Positions 25,321-32,237 of a DNA stretch of 64,000 nt are shown in pieces. Under the pieces are notes generated by a model. It was not told the DNA's origin, did not search any database, and was given only the letters and a program-made list of their open reading frames with translations. Both the position numbers and the translations under genes were made by a program. The stretch is from assembly GCF_005222485.1 (NCBI RefSeq), contig NZ_CP029078.1, forward strand, positions 4,739,501 to 4,803,500, given 5' to 3'. Each line of letters opens with the position of its first letter. Position 1 is the stretch's first letter. The stretch comes from Streptomyces griseoviridis. Lineage in GTDB: Bacteria; Actinomycetota; Actinomycetes; Streptomycetales; Streptomycetaceae.

Positions 25321-25910
25321 GGAGTGCCCTGGTCGTCGTTGAGCCCGAGCTGGATGCGGCGCAGCCGGGCCGAGGTGCTGACGGTCGCCATCCGGTCCAG
25401 GACCTCGACCCGGGTGCAGTACTTCGACTCCAGCTCGGCGATCTCCTCCGGGCTGTACGTGTCGGCGGTCGCGACCAGCACATCCGGGCGGACGGCCTCG
25501 ATCAGGCTCCACCGGGGGTGATCAGGCTGCTTGAGGGTGACGAGTCCGACGCCCCGCTGGTGGGTGACCATCCGCAGCCGTTCCATCTCGGGCACGGCCG
25601 GACGGTTGGGGCCCTTGCGCTGCCTGATCTTCTCGTCGCTGTCGAGGCCGACGATCAGGAAGTCGCCGAACTTGCGGGCCGCCTCCAGATACATCGAGTG
25701 GCCCTCGTGGATGATGTCGAACGACCCGCTCGTCAGCACGACCTGCATGCCGAGGACCCGCAGCGCCTCCACGATCTCGGTGATGCGCCGGTAATCCGCG
25801 ATGAACCGCAAGTCGAAGTTCGACTCGTCAGCGAAGAGCCCCTTGGCGTACATGGACCCTTCGTGGATCAAGTCATTGGCCCACCGGGCTTTTCCGAGCT
25901 TGCTGGTCAT
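25317..25910 (-). CDS. RfaE/TagD-type nucleotidyltransferase
   Basis: A 197-residue protein. An N-terminal helical extension (1-55) precedes a Rossmann nucleotidyltransferase domain with SGSFDIIHEGHS (HxGH) at about residues 70-82 and the second site VLDRMATVSTS replacing the usual ISSTxI. Relatives transfer AMP or CMP to sugar or glycerol phosphates. The acceptor is unknown; no LPS heptose pathway or teichoic acid genes are adjacent. ATG 25908-25910 follows GAGGGA; an upstream ATG at 26039 would add a Pro/Arg-rich leader. It is coupled (GTGA) to the deaminase gene, so the two proteins likely act together. Confidence 0.82.
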   Translation of the reverse strand: MTSKLGKARWANDLIHEGSMYAKGLFADESNFDLRFIADYRRITEIVEALRVLGMQVVLTSGSFDIIHEGHSMYLEAARKFGDFLIVGLDSDEKIRQRKGPNRPAVPEMERLRMVTHQRGVGLVTLKQPDHPRWSLIEAVRPDVLVATADTYSPEEIAELESKYCTRVEVLDRMATVSTSARLRRIQLGLNDDQGTP

Positions 25911-26115
25911 TTCCCTCTTGGCCTCGCTCCGGGTGTGGTAACGCCTCGATGGTAGCGGGGCCGCGGTGCCGCCGGGGGTGACGGCGGGGCGGCGGGGCGG
26001 GCGGCGGCGCCCGGTGACCCTGTGCGAGGAGGTCACCACTCCCGCCGCCCCGCCCCCGCCCGCCCCGCCCCCGCCCGCCCCGCCTCCCTCCGGGAGAGGG
26101 CCGGGCCGCGATCCG
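25911..26115. promoter_or_regulatory. Promoter of the nucleotidyltransferase-deaminase pair, with a C-rich repeat
   Basis: A 205-bp space. The left half contains the expected leftward promoter. At about 26043-26092 the sequence is a run of CCCGCCCCCGCC-type repeats; the other strand is G-rich and could form a quadruplex. It lies downstream of the ABC ATPase gene. Confidence 0.4.
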
Positions 26116-26865
26116 TCACCGGCCTCCGAGCGACGCGAGGCGCGAGGCGAGGCCCGGAGCCGTCGGGGTCTCCACCGACTCGACGACCTTGCCGCCCGCC
26201 ATCACCAGCGCCCGGTGCGCGCGGGAGGCCGCCGCCGGGTCGTGGGTGACCATCACGACGGTCTGGCCGAGGTCGTCGACGAGGGTGCGCAGCAGGTCGA
26301 GGACCTGGTGGGCGCTGGACGGATCGAGCGCGCCGGTCGGCTCGTCGGCGAAGACCACCACCGGCCGTCCCGCCAACGCCCGCACCACGGCGACCCGTTG
26401 CTGTTCGGCGTCGGTGAGTTCGGCGGGCCTCGCGGCCAACCGGCCGGTGAGGCCGACGCGTTCGACGAGCGTGGCGAGCCACTCCCGGTCCGGGTCGCGG
26501 CCGGCCAGCCGCAGCGGCAGCGTGATGTTCTCCTCGGCGGAGAGGGACGGGATCAGCTCGTAGGTGCGGAACACGAACCCCACGCGCTCCCGCCGCAGTT
26601 CGCCGCGCCGGGACTCGCTCAGACCGGACATCTCCTGCCCGTCCACCCGCACACTGCCCGACGTCGGCGCGTCGAGGCCCGCCGCGCAGTGCATGAGGGT
26701 GCTGGTGCCCGACCCGGGCGGCCCGGTCACGGCCACGAACGTGCCGTGCTCCACGGTCAGCGACACATCGTCGAGGGCCCGGACACCGCCCGCGTAGACC
26801 CGGCCGACACCGGTCAGCGTGACGGCGGGCGCGCGGTGGCCGCGCCCGAGGACGGCCGTGCTCAT
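26116..26865 (-). CDS. ABC-type ATPase with degenerate nucleotide site
   Basis: A 249-residue protein with the overall pattern of LolD/MacB-class exporters. Three hallmark sites are altered. The P-loop reads GPPGSGTST, with Thr where the essential Lys should be. The Q-loop reads FVFRTYEL, with Arg for Gln. The signature LSGGQ is LTDAEQQ. Walker B (VVVFADEPTGALD) and the switch His (VMVTHDPA) are kept. It may bind but hardly hydrolyse ATP. ATG 26863-26865 overlaps the stop of the small upstream membrane gene. No FtsX-type permease is adjacent. Confidence 0.88.
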   Translation of the reverse strand: MSTAVLGRGHRAPAVTLTGVGRVYAGGVRALDDVSLTVEHGTFVAVTGPPGSGTSTLMHCAAGLDAPTSGSVRVDGQEMSGLSESRRGELRRERVGFVFRTYELIPSLSAEENITLPLRLAGRDPDREWLATLVERVGLTGRLAARPAELTDAEQQRVAVVRALAGRPVVVFADEPTGALDPSSAHQVLDLLRTLVDDLGQTVVMVTHDPAAASRAHRALVMAGGKVVESVETPTAPGLASRLASLGGR

Positions 26866-27104
26866 CGGCGTCCCCCGCGGGCGCGCAGGGCGCGGACGGC
26901 CAGCGCGGTCGCGCTCAGCGCCGTCACCGCGCCGCACGCCAGGTGGGTCCAGGTGCCGGCGCCGGTGGCCGAGGCGACCGCGTTGGCGAGCCCGCTGATC
27001 ACCAGCAGTGACCAGAGCAGGAAGGCCGCGAGGTCGGCGCGGCCGGACCGTTCGGCCGTTCCGGTGCGCCGGTGACTGTCGTCGTGAGGGACGGTGTTCG
27101 CCAT
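26862..27104 (-). CDS. 80-residue two-helix membrane protein
   Basis: A charged N-terminus (about 1-22) and two membrane helices (AAFLLWSLLVISGLANAV, then LACGAVTALSATALAV) with a basic C-terminus. ATG 27102-27104 follows GGAGG. ATGA overlap with the degenerate ATPase gene suggests a dedicated pair. The family is not recognised. Confidence 0.8.
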   Translation of the reverse strand: MANTVPHDDSHRRTGTAERSGRADLAAFLLWSLLVISGLANAVASATGAGTWTHLACGAVTALSATALAVRALRARGGRR

Positions 27105-27413
27105 GGGGGACCTCCTGCGGTGGCCGCTGGGTTCGTCGGACACTGACGCTACGGATCTCGGCCCCAGGTGGCCCATCCCGGCTGCTGCCGTTCCCCGGTA
27201 CGGCAGGCTGTACCGCCGCCAGGCCACGGGCGCGGGGTCCTTCCGGGCGGTGCGATCGGCCGGTCGGCCTGACCCGACACGGTCCAGTGACGTTTCTTCG
27301 GTGAACCGGTTGCGCCATTGAGGTGAGTAAAGCGCGCGTAGAGGGAGGGTCACGTGATCACCTAGACATTCTCTTGTTCCGGTAAAGGAACCCCCCTTCG
27401 GAGGTATCGCTCC
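27105..27413. promoter_or_regulatory. Divergent promoter region, 309 bp
   Basis: Between the small membrane gene and the lyase gene. Visible elements are a palindrome GTGATCAC at 27354-27361, a short dyad GTTCC-N6-GGAAC at 27376-27391, and the ribosome site CGGAGG about 10 bases before ATG 27414. No gene is supported. Confidence 0.4.
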
Positions 27414-28283
27414 ATGAACGCGACCCACGGCACGAAGCTGCGCGAACAGATCGCCGCGCCCGGCACGACGCCCCTCATCGGCGTCTACGACATGTACTCG
27501 GCGTCGATCGCCGCCCAGCACTACGACGGCATGTTCGTCTCCGGGTTCGGATTCGCGGCCTCGCACTACGGGCTGCCCGACATCGGGTTCATCGCCTGGC
27601 CCGACATGGTGGCCTTCGTCCAGCGGCTGCGCGGCGCCTTCCCGCACCACCACCTGCTGGTGGACATCGACGACGGCTACGTCGACCCGGAGGTCGCCTG
27701 CCACGTCGTCGAGGGCCTCGAACGGATCGGCGCCTCCGGAGTGATCCTGGAGGACCAGAAGCGGCCCCGCCGCTGCGGGCACGCCGACGGCAAGCAGGTG
27801 CTGCCCCTCGAGGAGTACCTGGAGAAGCTGGAGCAGGTCCTCGCGACCCGCCGCGACCTGGTGGTGGTGGCCCGCACCGACGCCACGGACGAGCGCGACA
27901 TCCTGCACCGGGCCGAGCGGCTGGCCGCCACCGACGCCGACGTCGTGCTCGTCGACGGGGTCCGCAGCGTGGAGTGGATCCGCCGCATCCGCGAGGTCGT
28001 CGGCGGCAAGCCGCTGCTGTTCAACCAGATCGCGGGCGGCAAGTCGCCCCGGCTCTCCCTGGGCGAGCTGTCCGACCTCGGCGTGGACGTGGCGATCTAC
28101 AGCACGCCCTGCCTGTTCGCCGCCCACGAGGCGATGGACTCCGCGCTCACCGGGCTGAAGGAGCGCGACGGCCGGCTGCCCGAGGTGGACGCGGCGAGCG
28201 GGGTCGGGGTGCAGGTCTCCACCCGGCTCCTTGAGCGGAACATCGCCCGCCAGCTGAGCCGGCCCGAGGGCGTGGGCGTGTGA
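27414..28283 (+). CDS. Isocitrate lyase/PEP mutase superfamily enzyme
   Basis: A 289-residue TIM-barrel enzyme. The superfamily site EDQKRPRRCGHADGK (about 118-132) is of the lyase type (RCGH) rather than the EDK-NS type of PEP mutase. VDIDDGYVDP supplies the Mg2+ Asp residues, and VVARTDA follows. Likely activity is carbon-carbon cleavage of a 2-methylisocitrate- or dimethylmalate-like acid; the substrate is unknown and no methylcitrate genes are nearby. Its stop overlaps the start of a small secreted-protein gene. Confidence 0.87.
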   Translation: MNATHGTKLREQIAAPGTTPLIGVYDMYSASIAAQHYDGMFVSGFGFAASHYGLPDIGFIAWPDMVAFVQRLRGAFPHHHLLVDIDDGYVDPEVACHVVEGLERIGASGVILEDQKRPRRCGHADGKQVLPLEEYLEKLEQVLATRRDLVVVARTDATDERDILHRAERLAATDADVVLVDGVRSVEWIRRIREVVGGKPLLFNQIAGGKSPRLSLGELSDLGVDVAIYSTPCLFAAHEAMDSALTGLKERDGRLPEVDAASGVGVQVSTRLLERNIARQLSRPEGVGV

Positions 28284-28537
28284 GCCGTGTCGTGCCCCGG
28301 CTGCGGCTGGCCACGACGGTCGCGGCGGCGCTCCTCGGCGCCGCCGCGGCGCCCGCCGCCGCGAACGGCAGCCTCATCACCGTCATCGACAACTCGCAGG
28401 CCGACTCGATCCTGGAGATCGACCGCACGGCGAACGTCGAGACCGGCGGCGGCACCGCGGGCAGCGACCACGACGGCAGCGCCGTCGACGCCATCCAGGC
28501 CCTCATGGGCGACCTCGAACCGGACGGTGACGACTGA
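28280..28537 (+). CDS. Small secreted protein, 85 residues
   Basis: A signal peptide (GTG start, Arg-rich head, hydrophobic core, AAPAAA cleavage zone at about residue 28) is followed by a mature acidic peptide of about 57 residues: LITVIDNSQADSILEIDRT, a Gly/Asp-rich turn, and VDAIQALMGDLEPDGDD. There are no cysteines. The GTG overlaps the lyase stop (GTGA), so the two are co-translated. Not recognised; the mature part could be a signalling or surface peptide. Confidence 0.72.
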   Translation: MSRVVPRLRLATTVAAALLGAAAAPAAANGSLITVIDNSQADSILEIDRTANVETGGGTAGSDHDGSAVDAIQALMGDLEPDGDD

Positions 28538-28589
28538 CGGGACGCCGACGACCACTTCCTTCGCGAACGGCGGACAGCGGACGGCGAAC

Positions 28590-28883
28590 GGCGGAGCCTC
28601 CCGGGCCTGCGGCGGAGCCTCCCGGGCCTGCGGCCGAGTCTCCCGGGCCTGCGGTCGAGTCTCCCGGGCCCGCGGTCGAGCCTTCCGGGCCCGCGGTCGA
28701 GTCTCCCGGGCCCGCGGTCGAGCCTCCCGGGCCTGCGGCCGAGTCTCCCGGGCCTGCGGCCGAGTCTCCCGGGCCTGCGGCCGAGTCTCCCGGGCCTGCG
28801 GTCGAGTCTCCCGGGCCTGCGGTCGAGTCTCCCGGGCCCGCGGTCGAGCCTTCCGGGCCCGCGGTCGAGCCTTCCGGGCCCGC
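28590..28883. repeat. 21-bp tandem array, 14 copies
   Basis: Fourteen units of exactly 21 bp, each of the form GG-N-CGAG-CCTCCCGGGCC-N-GC, differ at four or five positions. Because 21 is a multiple of three, the array stays open in several frames: Glu-Pro/Ser-Pro-Gly-Pro-Ala-Val/Ala on the + strand, in frame with the kinase gene that starts at 29059, and an Ala-Gly-Pro-Gly heptad on the - strand. There is no ATG/GTG in the kinase frame upstream of the array (only a CTG at 28534), so I treat it as non-coding. Confidence 0.93.
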
Positions 28884-29058
28884 GGTCGAGCCGTCGCCGC
28901 CCGGCCCCGCGACCGCCGCGGCCCGTACCGGCGTCCGGAACCGGGGCCCGTGCCGCGGGCGTCCCCCGCCCATGAGATCGTCCACGGCGACGGCATGGTG
29001 CCGCGGGCCTGACAGTCCCGACAGGCCGAGCGGTCACGGGACCACAGGGGAGACGACG

Positions 29059-30372
29059 ATGGTGACGGCCCGACCGGGCACGACCGGGGCGCGCGAGACC
29101 GCGCCGACCGCCCGCCCCGACACCCCCCAGACCCCCCAGGCCGCGCTGCCGTACATCCTGGGCGCCGCCCGCGCCGCCCTCTCCGCCCTGCGGGAGCTGC
29201 TCGGCGGGCTCGCCACGGCCCTCGGCGCGCTCCTCGTCCTGGCCCTGGTCGCGGTGACCGCACTCACCGCGCCCCTCGGCGCGGGACTGCTCCTGGCCCC
29301 CCTCACCCTGCGCGCCCTGCACGCGCTGGCCCGCAGGGAACGCGCCCGCCTCACCCGGACAGGACCCGAGGTGATCCCCCCGCCCACGCCCCCGAACCGG
29401 CTCCGCGCCGCCCTCGGCGACCCCACCACCCGCCGCGAACTGCGCTGGCTGCCCAGACACGCCGCGACCGGCCTGCCGCTCGGGCTGCTCGGCCTGCTGC
29501 TGGCGATGTCCGCCGTCCGCGACACGACGTTCCCGCTGTACTGGCGGCTCGCGCCCAAGGACGCGACGGCGACGTCCGTCGGGATCGGCGTCGCGCACTC
29601 CTGGCCCGACGCGCTCGCCGTGGCGCTGCTCGGGGTGGGCGCGCTCGCCGTCCTCGTCGGGCTCGGGCCCGCCATGGCCCGGCTCCAGGCCCGCCCGGGA
29701 CGCGCCCTCCTCGCGGCCGGCCCCGACCAGGACCTGTCGCTGCGGGTCGCCGAGCTGACCGCGACCCGGGCCGCCGCACTGGACGCCCACGCCACCGAAC
29801 TGCGCCGTATCGAGCGGGCGTTGCACGACGGCACCCAGAACCGGCTGGTCTCCGTCACCGTCCTGCTCGGCGCGGCCCGCCGCCAGGTGGCCAGGGACCC
29901 GTCCCGCGCGGACGAGATCCTGGAGCGCGCCCAGTCCGCCGCCGAGCAGGCGCTGGCCGAGCTGCGCACCGTCGCGCGCGGCATCCTGCCGCCCGTCCTC
30001 GACGACCGCGGGCTGTCCGGCGCGCTGTCCGGCCTCGCCGCCGAGAGCCCCGTGCCGTGCCGGATCGACGTCGACGTGCCGCAGCGGTGCGCCGCCTCCG
30101 TCGAGGCCACCGCCTACTTCGTGGCCGCCGAGGCGCTCACCAACGTCGCCAGGCACAGCGGCGCCGGCCAGGTCACCGTCACCGTCCGCGGGCGCGGCGA
30201 CCGGCTGCTCCTGACGGTCGCCGACGACGGCCGCGGCGGCGCCGACGAGGGCGCGGGATCGGGCCTGACCGGCATCCGCCGCCGGGTGGCGGCCCACGAC
30301 GGCACCCTCCGCCTGACCAGCCCGGCCGGCGGCCCGACGACACTTGAGGTGGACCTTCCCCGTGGAGCCTGA
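29059..30372 (+). CDS. Sensor histidine kinase, NarL class
   Basis: A 437-residue membrane kinase. N-terminal hydrophobic segments lie at about 45-85 and further ones at about 135-210. The HisKA_3 dimerisation helix follows with the phospho-His in RIERALHDGTQNRL (about 260). The HATPase domain (about 340-437) shows AEALTNVARHS, VADDGRGG and GSGLTGIRRRV. ATG 29059 follows AGGGGAG. The stop lies 8 bases inside the response-regulator gene, so the pair is coupled. The signal sensed is unknown. Confidence 0.92.
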   Translation: MVTARPGTTGARETAPTARPDTPQTPQAALPYILGAARAALSALRELLGGLATALGALLVLALVAVTALTAPLGAGLLLAPLTLRALHALARRERARLTRTGPEVIPPPTPPNRLRAALGDPTTRRELRWLPRHAATGLPLGLLGLLLAMSAVRDTTFPLYWRLAPKDATATSVGIGVAHSWPDALAVALLGVGALAVLVGLGPAMARLQARPGRALLAAGPDQDLSLRVAELTATRAAALDAHATELRRIERALHDGTQNRLVSVTVLLGAARRQVARDPSRADEILERAQSAAEQALAELRTVARGILPPVLDDRGLSGALSGLAAESPVPCRIDVDVPQRCAASVEATAYFVAAEALTNVARHSGAGQVTVTVRGRGDRLLLTVADDGRGGADEGAGSGLTGIRRRVAAHDGTLRLTSPAGGPTTLEVDLPRGA

Positions 30373-31078
30373 CGCACGACGCCGACAGCCGTCCCCGGCA
30401 CCGGAGCCCGGTGCCCTGCGGGTCGTGATCGCCGAGGACGACCCGCTGCTGCGCGAAGGGCTCGCCCTGCTGCTGCGTGCCGAGTCCCTCGACGTGGCGG
30501 CCACCGCGGGCACCCCGCAGGAGGCCCTCGACGCCATCGACGCGCACCGCCCCGACGTCGCCATCCTCGACGTGCGGATGCCGCCGACCCACACCGACGA
30601 AGGCATCCGCGCGGCCGTGGCGGCCCGCGACCGGCACCCGGGACTCGCCGTCCTGGTGCTCTCCGCGTACGTCGAGCAGAGCTTCGCCACCCAGCTGCTC
30701 ACCGGCGGCGTCGGCGGACTCGGCTATCTGCTCAAGGAACGGGTGGGCCGGGTCGAGGAGTTCCTCGACGCGCTGCACCGGGTGGCGTCGGGCGGCACCG
30801 CCATCGACCCCGAGGTGGTCGCCCAACTCTTCACCCGCACCCGCAAGGACAGCCGTCTCGAGCGCCTGAGCCCGCGTGAGCGCGAGGTGCTCGCGCTGAT
30901 GGCCGAGGGGCTCGGCAACACCGCGATAGCGGGGCGGCTCGTGGTCACCGACGGTGCCGTCCACAAACACATCCGCAGCATCTTCGCGAAGCTGGACCTG
31001 TCCCCCGCCGACCAGTCGGACCGCAGGGTCGCGGCGGTCCTGCGCTACCTGGAGGACGCCCGCCGCGCGACGCCGTAG
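30362..31078 (+). CDS. LuxR/NarL-class response regulator
   Basis: A 238-residue regulator. An 18-residue disordered head precedes the receiver domain (about 20-140, acidic pair E25/D26 and phospho-Asp D70 in VAILDVRMP). A LuxR helix-turn-helix follows (about 170-235, LSPREREVLALMAEGLGNTAIA, then VHKHIRSIFAKL). It overlaps the kinase gene by 11 bases. It partners the preceding kinase. Confidence 0.93.
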   Translation: MEPDARRRQPSPAPEPGALRVVIAEDDPLLREGLALLLRAESLDVAATAGTPQEALDAIDAHRPDVAILDVRMPPTHTDEGIRAAVAARDRHPGLAVLVLSAYVEQSFATQLLTGGVGGLGYLLKERVGRVEEFLDALHRVASGGTAIDPEVVAQLFTRTRKDSRLERLSPREREVLALMAEGLGNTAIAGRLVVTDGAVHKHIRSIFAKLDLSPADQSDRRVAAVLRYLEDARRATP

Positions 31079-31188
31079 CCCCGGGGGAGGGGCAAGTGCG
31101 GTCCGCTGTGCGGGATTCGGGGGCGCGGTGCGCGAAGTGCGGTCCCTTGCCCGGGAGTCGGTGGCCGGCGTCCGTCAGGTGGCGTGAA

Positions 31189-31204
31189 GTACAGCCTGCT
31201 GTAC
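31189..31204. promoter_or_regulatory. 16-bp palindrome upstream of the CPBP gene
   Basis: GTACAGCCTGCTGTAC has 7-bp perfect arms around CT. It is 88 bp before the GTG start of the CPBP protease gene, in a 214-bp space. It resembles a dimeric repressor operator; no repressor gene is adjacent. Confidence 0.5.
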
Positions 31205-31292
31205 CTGAGTCGGGGTGTGCGCGGCAATGACCCGGGCCTGCCGCGCTGATGTGCTGGTCGCACCCCGTCAGCCCCGTCCGGAGGAACCCGAC

Positions 31293-32237
31293 GTGACCAC
31301 GCACACCCCCGTCGACCACGACCCCCACCAGCCCCGCCCCACCGAGCAGGCCCCGGGCGGGAAGCCCCCCGGCGGCCCGGGACCGCGCCGCGTCCTCGCC
31401 CGCCACCCGGTCACCTGGTTCTTCACCCTGGCGTTCGCCCTGAGCTGGCTGGCCTGGACGCCGTACATCCTCTCCGGCAACGGCCTCGGCCTCTGGCACT
31501 TCACCTTCCCCGGCGGCGCCCTGGGCAGCCAGCTCCTCGGCGTCCTGCCCGGCGCCTACCTCGGCCCGATCGGCTCGGCCCTCCTGGTGACCTGGTGCGC
31601 CGAGGGCCGGGCGGGACTGCGTGCCTGGCGGCGCCGGATGACCAGGTTCCGGGTCGGCGCCCGCTGGTACGCGCTCGTCCTGGTCTCGGTCCCCGCCGCG
31701 CTGATCGTCTGCACGGCGGCGGTGTCGGGCCAGGACCCCGTGCTGCCGCCCGCCGCCGTCCTCCTCGCGTATCTGCCCGCCCTCGCCCTCCAGATGGTCA
31801 CCACCGGCCTCGCCGAGGAGCCCGGCTGGCGGGAGTTCGCGATGCCGCGCCTCCAGGACCGGTACGGACCGCTGGGCGCCACCCTGGTCGTCGGCCCGCT
31901 GTGGGGCGCCTGGCACCTGCCGCTGTTCCTCACCGAGTGGGGCGGCGGGCCGCACGTGGACCCCGTCAAGCCGGTGGAGTTCATGGCGACCACGCTCGCC
32001 TTCAGCGCCGTGCTGACCTGGCTGTTCAACCGCTCGGGGGAGAGCATGCCGCTGGTGATGCTGGCGCACACCAGCGTGAACAACTACTTCTCGACGGCGT
32101 GGACGGACATGTTCCCTTCCGTCCCCGACGCGGTGACCGGCCACGCCTTCCTGCTCGCCTCGGTGACCGCGGCCCTGATCCTGCTGGTGGTCACGAGGGG
32201 CAGGCTCGGGCTGCGCCCGGCACCGGTCACAGGGTGA
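31293..32237 (+). CDS. CPBP-family intramembrane metalloprotease
   Basis: A 314-residue polytopic protein of the CAAX-protease/bacteriocin-processing (Abi) family. The first motif is AEEPGWREF (EExxxR, about residue 185). The second is GAWHLPLF (His, about 220), and the third zinc-type motif is HTSVNNYFSTAW (about 285). About six to eight membrane helices are seen. These enzymes cleave membrane-embedded substrates or protect against bacteriocins. The GTG at 31293 follows GGAGG; the head is a Pro/His-rich cytosolic segment. It ends 11 bp inside the convergent beta-helix gene. Confidence 0.9.
   Translation: MTTHTPVDHDPHQPRPTEQAPGGKPPGGPGPRRVLARHPVTWFFTLAFALSWLAWTPYILSGNGLGLWHFTFPGGALGSQLLGVLPGAYLGPIGSALLVTWCAEGRAGLRAWRRRMTRFRVGARWYALVLVSVPAALIVCTAAVSGQDPVLPPAAVLLAYLPALALQMVTTGLAEEPGWREFAMPRLQDRYGPLGATLVVGPLWGAWHLPLFLTEWGGGPHVDPVKPVEFMATTLAFSAVLTWLFNRSGESMPLVMLAHTSVNNYFSTAWTDMFPSVPDAVTGHAFLLASVTAALILLVVTRGRLGLRPAPVTG

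Noticed and set aside
22439..25910. Prophage origin of the thyA-folA genes
   Set aside because: Phages often carry these genes, but no phage structural, integrase or lysis gene is near, and GC and codon use match the host apart from the intergenic AT-richer stretch.
28590..28883. CRISPR array
   Set aside because: Twenty-one-base units without spacers and with scattered substitutions; no cas genes.
28503..28985. Collagen-like - strand protein over the 21-bp array
   Set aside because: The heptad (Ala-Gly-Pro-Gly-Asp-Ser-Thr) is not a true Gly-X-Y repeat, there is no ribosome site, and its presence follows from the 21-bp DNA period.
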